From: Bacteroidales bacterium GP3
GTDB lineage: Bacteria > Bacteroidota > Bacteroidia > Bacteroidales > Muribaculaceae
DNA: 23,494 nucleotides
Assembly: GCA_001701075.1 (NCBI GenBank)
Contig: DAAK01000067.1
Coordinates: forward strand, 1-23,494
Direction: 5' to 3'
The translations under genes were made by a program, and so were the position numbers. The notes under the pieces are model-generated. The model was not told the origin of the DNA, made no database searches, and saw only the letters and a list, made by a program, of their open reading frames with translations. Below, one piece after another: positions 7,744 to 16,780 of the stretch. Each line of letters opens with the position of its first letter. Positions within the stretch are counted from its first letter, which is position 1.

Positions 7744-10700
7744 TTAGAATCCGAGATTTACACCGAAGAGGATTGTACGCGGACGCGGATAGTAGCCAAG
7801 GTCGATACCGCTTACCCAGTTTGATGTACCATAACCGATTTCCGGATCCATACCATTATACTTGGTGAAAGTAGCAAGATTCTGAACCTGAACATACAGA
7901 CGAGCCTGGCTACACCACTTCTGATTCATAATCGGTGCGAAGTCGTAGCCAAATGTCAGGTTGCTCAGACGGAGGAAATCACCATTGTGGAGGAAGAGAT
8001 CAGAGAATGCGCAGTTGATCATACCGTTGGTCACACGTGGGATACGGTCTGACGTGCCTTCGCCAGTCCAACGCTGAAGAATCTCAGTAGTATAGTTGGC
8101 TTTCTGGTTGGCATAGTTACGATAGCTCTGGACAATCTTGTTGCCTGCAACGCCTGTTGCTACAAGACCGAGATCGAAGTTCTTCCAATAGAGGTTGATA
8201 TTGAAACCGTAAGTGAACTTTGGAACACCATTACCAAGATTTACCTTATCGTCGTCGTTGATGACGCCGTCATGGTTCTGGTCGACAAACCTCACGTCGC
8301 CCGGCTTAACGTTGGCCTGAAGCACGCCGTTGCCGGCAGCTACCCATTCATCAATCTGTGCCTGATTCTGGAAAAGGCCTGCAGTCTGGAATCCCCACCA
8401 GTAACCGATTGGCTTACCGTTTTCAGCACGGTAGAACTCGGTTGAGTTGTCATAAAGCATATTTGATGCGCCGTGGATAATGCCATCATCAGTCGGGATT
8501 GAACCTACCTTATTCTTATTGTATGCAAAGTTTGCACCTATACTATAGGAGAAATCCTTACCGATTACGTCGTTCCAGTTCAAGTTGACCTCAACACCGG
8601 TGTTGATCACGTCGCCACCATTTATATAAGGAGCGCCTGCACCTGCAGTAGCAAGGATCGGAGCCTCTACGAGCCAGTCCTTTGTTGTCTTGCGATACCA
8701 GTCGAAGTTTGCATGCAAACGGTTGTTAAGGAATGTTGCATCAAAACCAACGTTGATCTGCTCGGAAGTTTCCCAAGTAAGGTCGGCGTTTCCAAGGCGG
8801 TTGGGATATGCACCCCAGTTAGCACCTAAAGTAGTTGAGTAGTCGTAGTAAGCACCACCTTCTCCGAAATATTCACCAAAGAAATAGTGAGTGTTGGTGA
8901 TCTTGACAGGAGCAAGATACATATAGCTTGAGATATTCTGGTTACCTACACGTCCCCAGCTTCCACGGATCTTGAGGAAATCAAGCCAGCCATGTGCAGA
9001 CTCCATGAAACTCTCGCTCGACATATTCCAACCTGCAGAAACAGATGGGAAAATACCGAAGCGGTGGCCTCTTGCAAATTTAGAAGAACCATCTGAGCGA
9101 ACTGTCACATTGACCATATATTTCTCATTCCAGTTCCAACCGAGACGACCGAAGTAGCTGACAGTGCGGCTATTGTCGTGAGGGCTACCTCCAGCGCTGA
9201 GTCCATCAGCAGTAGTAGCAGCAGTACCATTGTTTACCCATGCATATGGCCAAGTGTCAAATCCTTCCTTGAGGTCTTTCTGTCCTGCGCCTACTGAAGT
9301 GCCTTCATAGCGGCTTGCCTCCATACCGACGAGGGCATTGAATTCATGATCCTTTACATTGAAGTCGTAAGAAAGAGTGTTGGTCCAAGTCAGAGTCAAA
9401 CCATGATCCATGCTCTGGCTTACTGAGGTGTGCTCGTTATAATCATAGATAGAGAATCTGTAGATTGGAGAGTAGCTGCGGTTTTCGTTAGTGCCATAAA
9501 GAGTAGCGAAAACAGTGCGGAGCTTAAGATTCTTGATAGGTTCAATCTGGGCGTAGACATTTCCTGAGAAACCAATATTCTTATTCTGGTTGTTGGTGGT
9601 TGTCATCATGTTGCCATAAGGGTTGCCCGCTGCATTGTCCCAATCACTGTTGGAAGAGTCATAGAAGCTGCCGTCATTATTGTATACAGGCACGATTGGA
9701 GCTGCGCCGAATGCACTGCGGAGTGTGTTCCAATACTGGTTGCCGACACGTATACCGGTATTTTTCTTATATACGAAGCTGACCTGTTCGCCGGCAGTGA
9801 TAATGCCGCCAAAGAATTTATGGTCGGAATTAATACGGAAATTGTAGCGTGAATAATCTGAAACCTTGCTGCCGCCGGCGATACCTTCCTGGTTAAGATA
9901 ACCAAGGCTCATTGCATATGTGCTGGTAGCGTTACCTCCGGTCAGACCGATGTTGTAGCTCTGAGTAGCTGCGTTATCCTTAAGCATCTGGCTCACCCAG
10001 TCAGTATCATATACACCGAGGCGGTTGCCTTCTGCATCTGTGCGCCAGATTGAGTTCATTCCTTCCCAGTCATAAGGATTGGAATCATCTGCAATCATCT
10101 GCTCATCCATGATGGTCATATACTGCTGTGCATTAAGCATCTGCACCTTGTGGGCAACGCTCTGGATACCGTAGTAGCCATCGAATGTGATCTTTGTCTT
10201 TCCTTCACGTCCCTTCTTAGTGGTGACAAGCACAACACCATTGGCAGCCTGTGCACCGTAGATAGCAGCAGAAGCAGCATCCTTAAGGACGTCAATGCTC
10301 TCGATATCGGCTGGATTAAGAGTGGAAATGTCGCCACCTACGCCATCAATCAGATATAGAGGCTGGGAATTACCAATTGTGCCAAGACCACGGATCTGCA
10401 CCTTCATGCCTTCACCAGGCTGACCTGAAGTTGAGCTGATTGTGACACCAGGCATCTGTCCTTGCATAGCCTGCAAAGGAGAGTTGGTGTTCATCTTTGC
10501 GATTTCAGCACCCGAAATCTGGGAGGTAGCACCGGTAAGAAGTTTCTTCTTTTGTGTGCCGTAACCAATCACCACCAGGTCATCGAGTGTACTGCTGTCG
10601 TCCATGAGGGCAACATCAACACGGGAAGAAGTCACTTTTATCTCCCTCGGCTCCATGCCGACATAAGAGAAGACGAGAGTTGCTCCCTTCTGAGTCTCGA

Positions 10701-10920
10701 TACTGTAGTTGCCGTCGATATCGGTAGCAGTACCGACATTCGAGTTTTTCACCATGACGGTCACGCCGATCAGCGGTTCGCCATCGGCGGCAGAAGTCAC
10801 CGTGCCCTTCACAAGCATAGACTGGGCGTTAGCCAGTCCGATGCCTCCGAGAAGACAGCAAATCACGACTGCCATTCGCAAGAACCTTGCCTTGCACAAG
10901 TCATTGATTTTCATTAACAT
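7744..10920 (-). CDS. susC-like: SusC/RagA-family TonB-dependent outer-membrane transporter
   Basis: 1058 aa. A type I signal peptide has probable cleavage after LANA (A32). A carboxypeptidase-regulatory-like domain spans about 36-107 (VKGTVTSAADGEPLIGVTV to VDVALMDD). The TonB-box region is DDLVVIGYG at 113-121. The plug follows, with MQGQMPGV, IRGLGTIG, LYLIDGV, IESIDVLKDA and AAIYGAQAANGVVLVTTKKG, which are diagnostic of SusC. The rest is the beta-barrel and it ends in phenylalanine (FGVNLGF), as outer-membrane barrels usually do. It imports oligosaccharides captured by SusD using TonB energy. M3 (start at 10914) is an alternative start; both have the A-rich stretch CTAAAAAG just upstream. 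First gene of the locus, divergent from the HTCS gene. Confidence 0.97.
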   Translation of the reverse strand: MLMKINDLCKARFLRMAVVICCLLGGIGLANAQSMLVKGTVTSAADGEPLIGVTVMVKNSNVGTATDIDGNYSIETQKGATLVFSYVGMEPREIKVTSSRVDVALMDDSSTLDDLVVIGYGTQKKKLLTGATSQISGAEIAKMNTNSPLQAMQGQMPGVTISSTSGQPGEGMKVQIRGLGTIGNSQPLYLIDGVGGDISTLNPADIESIDVLKDAASAAIYGAQAANGVVLVTTKKGREGKTKITFDGYYGIQSVAHKVQMLNAQQYMTIMDEQMIADDSNPYDWEGMNSIWRTDAEGNRLGVYDTDWVSQMLKDNAATQSYNIGLTGGNATSTYAMSLGYLNQEGIAGGSKVSDYSRYNFRINSDHKFFGGIITAGEQVSFVYKKNTGIRVGNQYWNTLRSAFGAAPIVPVYNNDGSFYDSSNSDWDNAAGNPYGNMMTTTNNQNKNIGFSGNVYAQIEPIKNLKLRTVFATLYGTNENRSYSPIYRFSIYDYNEHTSVSQSMDHGLTLTWTNTLSYDFNVKDHEFNALVGMEASRYEGTSVGAGQKDLKEGFDTWPYAWVNNGTAATTADGLSAGGSPHDNSRTVSYFGRLGWNWNEKYMVNVTVRSDGSSKFARGHRFGIFPSVSAGWNMSSESFMESAHGWLDFLKIRGSWGRVGNQNISSYMYLAPVKITNTHYFFGEYFGEGGAYYDYSTTLGANWGAYPNRLGNADLTWETSEQINVGFDATFLNNRLHANFDWYRKTTKDWLVEAPILATAGAGAPYINGGDVINTGVEVNLNWNDVIGKDFSYSIGANFAYNKNKVGSIPTDDGIIHGASNMLYDNSTEFYRAENGKPIGYWWGFQTAGLFQNQAQIDEWVAAGNGVLQANVKPGDVRFVDQNHDGVINDDDKVNLGNGVPKFTYGFNINLYWKNFDLGLVATGVAGNKIVQSYRNYANQKANYTTEILQRWTGEGTSDRIPRVTNGMINCAFSDLFLHNGDFLRLSNLTFGYDFAPIMNQKWCSQARLYVQVQNLATFTKYNGMDPEIGYGTSNWVSGIDLGYYPRPRTILFGVNLGF

Positions 10921-10974
10921 TGCTTTTTAGGTTATTAAAATTGAATTATTATTGTTTCTCCGGAAATCCTTAGC

Positions 10975-11002
10975 ATCATTGATCGTTAATCCTTGATCGT
11001 TG
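10975..11002. repeat. Four-copy heptamer array in the susC leader
   Basis: Four contiguous seven-base units fitting ATCNTTN (ATCATTG, ATCGTTA, ATCCTTG, ATCGTTG). The same unit family and period occur in ten copies at 21781-21850. The array lies just downstream of the predicted susC -7 element, so it would be at the very start of the susC 5' untranslated region. Confidence 0.6.
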
Positions 11003-11011
11003 ATTGAATTG

Positions 11012-11039
11012 CAAAGATACGTTAAAATATGTGAGCAAA
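11012..11039 (-). promoter_or_regulatory. Candidate susC promoter
   Basis: On the minus strand TATCTTTG (11019-11012) is a perfect match to the Bacteroidetes -7 consensus TAnnTTTG. A TTTG at 11039-11036 could be the -33 element, but the spacing of 16 bases is shorter than the usual 19-20. Transcription would start near 11005, giving a leader of about 85 bases. The -7 match is strong; the -33 assignment is tentative. Confidence 0.55.
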
Positions 11040-11058
11040 TAAGAACATCCGATAAATT

Positions 11059-11148
11059 TTTAGCAAGTGTTTGTTGCCATTACAAGAAATCCAGGGCAAA
11101 GAATGTTAAGACAAAGGGTAAATTTTGATAAATACAAATTTAGCAAGT
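11059..11148. repeat. Direct repeat TTTAGCAAGT x2, 80 bases apart (candidate operator)
   Basis: The ten-base sequence TTTAGCAAGT occurs at 11059-11068 and again at 11139-11148 in the same orientation, each preceded by an A/T run. The proximal copy is about 40-50 bases upstream of the predicted susC -7 element, a reasonable site for an AraC-type activator. Operator function is inferred from position only. Confidence 0.35.
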
Positions 11149-11203
11149 TGCTGATTTTGCGATATATACATCAGCATGAACATCCAGCCTCATTGGCTAT
11201 TGG

Positions 11204-11235
11204 TTTGGATTTACGACATTATTTTATTTACTTTG
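11204..11235 (+). promoter_or_regulatory. Candidate HTCS promoter
   Basis: TTTG at 11204-11207, a 20-base spacer, then TTACTTTG at 11228-11235, which is one mismatch from the Bacteroidetes -7 consensus TAnnTTTG. Spacing is normal for this class. Transcription would start about 25 bases before the ATG at 11265. Confidence 0.45.
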
Positions 11236-11264
11236 CGTAGAAAACATCTAATACCCCTGACCCG

Positions 11265-14200
11265 ATGATAAGGAGAATAATACAGACCTTTGCCTTCATA
11301 TTGCTGGCTGTTTCTTTGGCTTCTGCACAACAAGAAGCACTCACATTGCGACATATAAGCCAGTCAAAAGGTCTTCCCAACAATCATATCACAGAACTCT
11401 ATAAAGACTCAAGAGGATTCCTCTGGATAGGATCTGCTGCAGGATTACTCAGATATGATGGATACTCCACCCGAAGAGTGACCGATATGGTCGGAAAACG
11501 AACCGGAGTCCTTAGCGAACAGATCCTGCGTATCCAAGAGGATGCCATAGGTCGGCTATGGGTGCAGGGTGAATCATATTATGCCATCTACGACCCTGAG
11601 ACAAACACACTCACCGACTTGATTTCCGATTATATAAAAGATTTAGGTATCGACGGCTATGCGACAGCTTTATTTGCCGATGAAAACGGGGATATCTGGC
11701 TTTCCATTCAACAAGATGGACTCTACCGCATTAAAATAAAAGACAACAAAGCGGAGAAAGCAACCGGAATCCCCTTGTCTGACACCACCGTATGCAGCCT
11801 CACAATGAGTGATGGCAAGATTATAGGTATCACTACTACCGGAGCACTCTTCCAAACCGATCCTCAGACAATGAAGACCCGTCTCATCCACGATGGGCCG
11901 TATGACAATGATGCCGAACCTACCCACCACCTGATTTATGCCGACAATTCGAGAAAACTCTGGATAACGAGCAACAATCGCATGCTGCTCTTTGACCTCA
12001 AAAGCAACTCCTGGCAAAACTCCTTATTGCCGGATCAGGGGTTCTTCGGGGTTGTGAAGAAAATATACCACGATTCCAAGGGTAACCTATGGATAGCACG
12101 AGATCATCACGGAATAGAAAAAATGGATTTGATCGATGGTAAGTATCAAATTACTCCCGTTCCAACTGTAGGGGATTTCATTCCTCAATCTACTGTCTCT
12201 TCTATTCTCGAAGACGAAAACGGGACCCTACTGTTTGGCACTTACAAGCTCGGGCTATATTCCTATAATGAAAATGTCAATAAATTCCGCACTGAAGGGT
12301 TTTCCAATCTTGACAAAATGCCAGACGTAAATTGCATGATTACGACTCCTGATGGCTCCGTATGGATAGGGACTGACAATTCCGGACTGTGGAGATGGCA
12401 CCCGGTAAGCAACCTGCGTGAACACATCCTCGACACTACTGATGTAACCCAGAATGCCATCACAGCCCTCACTTCCTCTCCTGATGGGGAAATCCTTATC
12501 GGGAAATTTGCACGGGGACTCTTCAGTTATAAAGAAGGACAAGTGGCACTTCTTAAGACAGGGACCGACATTGACCGATCATATGTCTGGAGCATGAATT
12601 TTGACCCCCAAGGACATCTTTGGATCGGGACACTTGGCAACGGAGTGTTCCGATACGATCCGAAACAACAGACCACGGATCATTTCTCAACCACGAACTC
12701 CAAATTGACAAGCGACTATATATCATCTGTCTTGCCATCCAAAGACGGCTCTATATATTTTGGAACTTCCGGTGGAGTCTGCCGTTATAATCCTGCCGAC
12801 AAAAAGATTACTCCAATAAGCATCAACGAGGATCAAGCCCTAAGCAACAGCAATATAATACAAATCTTTGAGGATTCCCGCGGTCTGCTTTGGATTTTGA
12901 CCAAGTCGGGAATGAAGGTTCTTGACAGGAAGAAAGAAATGCTCCACGATATAATACCGGCGAGCTCTCCTCATGGAACCGACGTACTTGGAATAATCGA
13001 AGACAATTCCGGAGGCATGTGGCTCAGCAATAGCTCAAAACTAACCAAGATCAAAGTTGAATATGACGAAGTATCCGGAGATTTGAACGTGACAAGCAGG
13101 GAATACGACCGACAGGCAGTGCTTCCGGAATGTGACTTCAACCAAAGATCATTCACAAAGCTACAAGATGGCAGCATCGCGGTGGGCGATCCATTCGGCA
13201 TAATTCATTTCAACCCCAACGATATCCAGATGAATGACTGCAAGCCAAAAGTGATTTTCACTGATCTCTATATGGACAACGCCCCAATAGAGGTAGGCGA
13301 AAAGATCAATGGAAGGGTGGCCTTGAAGAAAGCTATATTTTCAGGAGAAAGAATCGAATTCAATCATAATCCAAAGGAATTCACCATATTCTTCACTTCC
13401 GACAATTATGCGCTACCAGAAAAGACCCGGTTTAAATACCGTCTCGAAGGATATTCGGAGCAATGGACAGAATGTCCAGAAGGAATCAATTATGTAACAT
13501 ACACCAACTTATCTCCGGGCAATTATCAACTTCAGATAATAGCCATCAACGAAGACGGATATGAAAGCGAGTCCCCCGCTACTCTCGATATAAAGATTCA
13601 TCACTCCTTCTGGGGGTCGCCATGGGCATGGCTATTATATGCGATTATTGCCGCAGCTTGCGTATGGGTCATAGTAAAGATAGCAAGAATGAGAGAACGC
13701 CGCTTGCTTGAAGAGCAGACCCAAAAAGAGAATCAACGCAAGCAGGAAGAGCTCAACCAACTTAAATTCAAGTTCTTCACCAATGTCAGTCATGATCTGA
13801 GGACACCTCTTACCCTTATCGTATCCCCTTTGGAAGACATGATAAAGGAATCTACCAACGACCGACAGACAAAACGACTGAATCAGATGCGCAATAATGC
13901 CATGCGTCTGCTATCACTTGTCAATCAGTTGCTTGATTTCAGAAAATCGGATGAATCAGATCTTCATCTCAACCCATCGGAAGGTGACATTGTGTCTTTC
14001 GCACGCAATGTCTGCAATTCATTCGTCAGTCTATCCGACAGAAAAAACATAAACCTTACTTTTTATTCATCCCAGCAAAGCATTGAGCTACTTTTCGATG
14101 AAGACAAGATGGAAAAGATATTCATGAACCTTCTTGGCAATGCCTTCAAGTTCACACCTGCAGGTGGACGTATCGACGTAGCAATCGAACTCACTGGCGA

Positions 14201-15377
14201 TGATCAATCAAAACTTCGCATACAAGTCTCAGATACCGGAATCGGAATAAAGGACAAAGACAAGGAGCATATATTCGAACGCTTCTATCAGGTGAATGAC
14301 GACGGCGAATCTCTCTCCGGCACCGGCAGCGGCATCGGGCTCAGTCTTGTCAGCGAATACGTAAGGCTTCACGATGGCAACATACGAGTTACTGACAATG
14401 TGGAGCGAGGAAGTGTCTTCATCGTAGAGATTCCTATAAGGCATAGCGAGACCAGTCAAGCGACACATCCTGCGAAAACGTCTGCAGCTAAAGAATCATC
14501 CACAATTGCAGACGCAGTCCAAACCGTTGCTGAAAATGCCGGAAACGACCGGGAAAAGCGAAAGAAAGTCCTTATTGTAGATGACAGTCAAGACATGACA
14601 GATATGCTGAAAGATAGCCTTGACAATATCTATGATGTAGTGACAGCTCCAGATGGTGTGGTAGCACTTAAAAAGGCATTGGAGACTAAACCGGATATCA
14701 TTTTGACCGACCTTATGATGCCTAATATGAATGGCATGGAGCTATGCAGGGCTCTAAAGGAGAATCCCAAGACTGTCAATATCCCGATTATAATCCTTAC
14801 TGCCAAGCATGATCTCGGTGTCAAACTTGAGGGTCTTACCATTGGCGCAGACGATTACATTACAAAACCTTTCAACTTAGACGTGCTCCGGCTTAGGATG
14901 CGGCGACTTATTGAGCTCAATTCAAAAGGGGCACGAAGATCTCTGATCGAACCGGAACCCGACAACATTAAAATCACGCCTCTTGATGAGAAACTGATTG
15001 AAAAGGCTATGAAATACGTATCTCAAAACATCAGCAAGCCCGAACTGTCAGTGGAGGAACTCAGCGATGCCCTTGCAATGAGCAGGGTAAGCCTTTACAA
15101 GAAGATTAAGCAAATCACAGGAAAAAGTCCGATTGAATTCATACGTATCATCAGGCTGAAGCGGGCAGCCCAACTGCTCCGCGAGAGTCAGCTCAACATA
15201 TCCGAGATTGCCTACCAGACAGGCTTCAACAATCCAAAAATGTTCAGCCGCTACTTCAAGGAAGAATTCGGCATTCTTCCCTCCGCCTATCAATCACAGC
15301 AAGAAGTGTCCAGTGCCGCTGCCACATCGTATGGCAAGAATGAAACAGGAGCCGGACCGAGGTCAGGCACATTGTAG
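11265..15377 (+). CDS. Hybrid two-component system sensor/regulator (HTCS)
   Basis: 1370 aa. Signal peptide with cleavage after ASA (A21). Residues about 25-690 hold Reg_prop propeller repeats (LPNNHITELYKDSRGFLWIG; later DSRGLLWIL and similar), forming the periplasmic sensor. A Y_Y_Y domain runs about 695-775 (KEFTIFFTSDNY, FKYRLEGYSEQW). One membrane helix lies at about 787-807. The histidine kinase domain has H843 in SHDLRTPLT. The ATPase domain has N955/N959, DTGIGI at 990 and GTGSGIG at 1019. The receiver has the D1106/D1107 pocket, phosphoacceptor D1149 and K1181. An AraC-type HTH is at about 1260-1342. HTCS proteins sense a glycan fragment in the periplasm and switch on the adjacent susCD locus; the divergent arrangement fits this. 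The last 88 bases overlap the convergent gene 15290-16747. All key residues are intact. Confidence 0.97.
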   Translation: MIRRIIQTFAFILLAVSLASAQQEALTLRHISQSKGLPNNHITELYKDSRGFLWIGSAAGLLRYDGYSTRRVTDMVGKRTGVLSEQILRIQEDAIGRLWVQGESYYAIYDPETNTLTDLISDYIKDLGIDGYATALFADENGDIWLSIQQDGLYRIKIKDNKAEKATGIPLSDTTVCSLTMSDGKIIGITTTGALFQTDPQTMKTRLIHDGPYDNDAEPTHHLIYADNSRKLWITSNNRMLLFDLKSNSWQNSLLPDQGFFGVVKKIYHDSKGNLWIARDHHGIEKMDLIDGKYQITPVPTVGDFIPQSTVSSILEDENGTLLFGTYKLGLYSYNENVNKFRTEGFSNLDKMPDVNCMITTPDGSVWIGTDNSGLWRWHPVSNLREHILDTTDVTQNAITALTSSPDGEILIGKFARGLFSYKEGQVALLKTGTDIDRSYVWSMNFDPQGHLWIGTLGNGVFRYDPKQQTTDHFSTTNSKLTSDYISSVLPSKDGSIYFGTSGGVCRYNPADKKITPISINEDQALSNSNIIQIFEDSRGLLWILTKSGMKVLDRKKEMLHDIIPASSPHGTDVLGIIEDNSGGMWLSNSSKLTKIKVEYDEVSGDLNVTSREYDRQAVLPECDFNQRSFTKLQDGSIAVGDPFGIIHFNPNDIQMNDCKPKVIFTDLYMDNAPIEVGEKINGRVALKKAIFSGERIEFNHNPKEFTIFFTSDNYALPEKTRFKYRLEGYSEQWTECPEGINYVTYTNLSPGNYQLQIIAINEDGYESESPATLDIKIHHSFWGSPWAWLLYAIIAAACVWVIVKIARMRERRLLEEQTQKENQRKQEELNQLKFKFFTNVSHDLRTPLTLIVSPLEDMIKESTNDRQTKRLNQMRNNAMRLLSLVNQLLDFRKSDESDLHLNPSEGDIVSFARNVCNSFVSLSDRKNINLTFYSSQQSIELLFDEDKMEKIFMNLLGNAFKFTPAGGRIDVAIELTGDDQSKLRIQVSDTGIGIKDKDKEHIFERFYQVNDDGESLSGTGSGIGLSLVSEYVRLHDGNIRVTDNVERGSVFIVEIPIRHSETSQATHPAKTSAAKESSTIADAVQTVAENAGNDREKRKKVLIVDDSQDMTDMLKDSLDNIYDVVTAPDGVVALKKALETKPDIILTDLMMPNMNGMELCRALKENPKTVNIPIIILTAKHDLGVKLEGLTIGADDYITKPFNLDVLRLRMRRLIELNSKGARRSLIEPEPDNIKITPLDEKLIEKAMKYVSQNISKPELSVEELSDALAMSRVSLYKKIKQITGKSPIEFIRIIRLKRAAQLLRESQLNISEIAYQTGFNNPKMFSRYFKEEFGILPSAYQSQQEVSSAAATSYGKNETGAGPRSGTL

Positions 15378-16747
15378 GATTTGAGATTATGGTCGTAGAA
15401 AGAGGGATGTTCCTGAGGGAGGACAAATGGTTTTGAGACCCGTCCATCCTCAGCGACATGGGCGAAATAGGGTTTACCGTAAAGCCCATCATCGCGCTTG
15501 CTGGCGAAGACAAACCATCGTCCGGATGACGACCAAGTGTGATAAGTGTCGCTCATCTTACTGTTAACGACACTTAAGGAGTCGATTTCCCCACTTGACA
15601 GATCCAGCATACGAAGATCTGCCTCTCGATGCCATATAGGGAATGTACCGAAATCGGAGACTGTATATAGGAGGCGTTTCCCGTCGGGCGACACTCTCGG
15701 ATGACTGACACTGCTCCCCCATTTCCCACTGACAATTGTATCTGTGACAGTTCCAAATCTTCCATGTTCTGGGTCAAAATCTATTCTACACAAGCTATAG
15801 TAGAGGCTATCAAGATGAGAAGGGCGAACAGGACCTTCTGCAACACAATAATAGACACTCTTGCCATCGGCAGAGAATGTCGGGAAGGTCTCAAGCCTTG
15901 TAGAGTCAGCTGTCAGCGCAGAACGCACTACAGTGCCTTTTTTCAGGTCATAGACATATACATCCGACCTGGTATCGAATACCTCCAAGCGTTTATCAGG
16001 CCGGGAATGGAAAGCCGGTATTATTGAATTTGTAGAGAATACGATATATCTTCCTGAGGGGTCAAACTGCGCATAGACCGGACCGGAAACCATATCCGGA
16101 GTCTTTGCGTCAAGTTTCCGAAGCTTTCCTGCCTCATTTAGCACCATGCCTCCACCTTCGCCACGCACATACAAAAATGACAGGTCGCCCCTCCCGGGAG
16201 CATGCGTATGGCAGTTCATGCAACGGTTTCCCACAGCATTATAGTCGCAGAGCACTCTCTCCGAGAAATCCTCCACGTTTCTCTCCATTATCTGCAGGCG
16301 GGAAAAAACTTCATAGTCAGGTTCTATGAGGCGGTAGGTGAGATAAGGGTCAATTTTGTCGATGGAAACGGATATTTCAAAAGGCCTATACTTAATCCAA
16401 CGTCCATTTTGAAGGGCGGTGACAGACACTGTAATATTCTTTCCAGTTCCTTTTTCTGTAAGTTTTTTCCAGTCTTTAAGGCTGAATATTGTTTCATTCC
16501 CTTTTCTATGCGACTTTATCTCAAAATCTCCGGTCTTAGCCGTGACATAAATAGCCTCGCAATTGTCACGAAGAAGGAAATTCAGAGGAGCGATGTTGGA
16601 TGGCACTGTGACATCTATGTAATCAGGATATATGTTAGGCAACACATCCGCCTCCCTGACATCACTCGGCGACGGAGTACATGCCACTAAAAGACCAAGC
16701 AACAAAACTAAAAAGCTATAATGTATTTTCATATTTATTTTACTCAT
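15290..16747 (-). CDS. Family A lipoprotein A1: CxxCH heme-c motif plus PD40-like propeller
   Basis: 485 aa. Signal peptide with lipobox LVAC (C23). M6 (start at 16732) is a plausible alternative start. An N-terminal beta domain contains IYPDYIDVTVPSNIAPLNF (about 39-57). CMNCH at 176-180 is a CxxCH heme-c attachment motif, followed by the family block YVRGEGGG. From about 220 to the end are WD40/PD40-like blades (FDPSGRYIVFS, FSADGKSVYY, VSPDGKRLLYTVSDFG, HTWSSSGRWFVFASKR). Two paralogues (18474-20003, 21828-23441) share the whole length, so the C-terminus is genuine even though it overlaps the HTCS gene by 88 bases. It lies three bases after the end of B1 and is the last gene of the operon. 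Heme binding would need export and the cytochrome c maturation system. Function unknown; I do not equate it with TolB. Confidence 0.8.
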   Translation of the reverse strand: MSKINMKIHYSFLVLLLGLLVACTPSPSDVREADVLPNIYPDYIDVTVPSNIAPLNFLLRDNCEAIYVTAKTGDFEIKSHRKGNETIFSLKDWKKLTEKGTGKNITVSVTALQNGRWIKYRPFEISVSIDKIDPYLTYRLIEPDYEVFSRLQIMERNVEDFSERVLCDYNAVGNRCMNCHTHAPGRGDLSFLYVRGEGGGMVLNEAGKLRKLDAKTPDMVSGPVYAQFDPSGRYIVFSTNSIIPAFHSRPDKRLEVFDTRSDVYVYDLKKGTVVRSALTADSTRLETFPTFSADGKSVYYCVAEGPVRPSHLDSLYYSLCRIDFDPEHGRFGTVTDTIVSGKWGSSVSHPRVSPDGKRLLYTVSDFGTFPIWHREADLRMLDLSSGEIDSLSVVNSKMSDTYHTWSSSGRWFVFASKRDDGLYGKPYFAHVAEDGRVSKPFVLPQEHPSFYDHNLKSYNVPDLGPAPVSFLPYDVAAALDTSCCD

Positions 16748-16780
16748 CTCTTAACTCTCAACCCTCAACTCTTGACTCTT
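16746..16780. repeat. Heptamer array at the B1/A1 junction
   Basis: Five contiguous seven-base units close to RACTCTY on the plus strand (for example AACTCTC, AACTCTT, GACTCTT). The array covers the last codons and stop of B1 (giving the tail SQELRVES) and reaches the A1 start codon. Confidence 0.7.

Larger units (their letters stand above)
10921..11264. promoter_or_regulatory. Divergent susC / HTCS control region
   Basis: This 344-base AT-rich spacer has no convincing gene. It holds a candidate leftward promoter (11012-11039), a candidate rightward promoter (11204-11235), a pair of identical ten-base sequences 80 bases apart (11059 and 11139), and a four-copy heptamer array in the predicted susC leader (10975-11002). 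HTCS regulators normally activate the adjacent divergent susC promoter, so their operator is expected here. Confidence 0.7.

Noticed and set aside
10462..10917. Plus-strand open frame of 151 codons at the susC 5' end
   Set aside because: Antisense to the SusC signal peptide, regulatory-like domain and plug, all clearly coding on the minus strand.
15290..16747. Annotation of the A proteins as TolB
   Set aside because: They share propeller-like strands with TolB but are lipoproteins with a different N-terminal domain and a CxxCH motif, occur in three copies, and have no tol or pal genes nearby.
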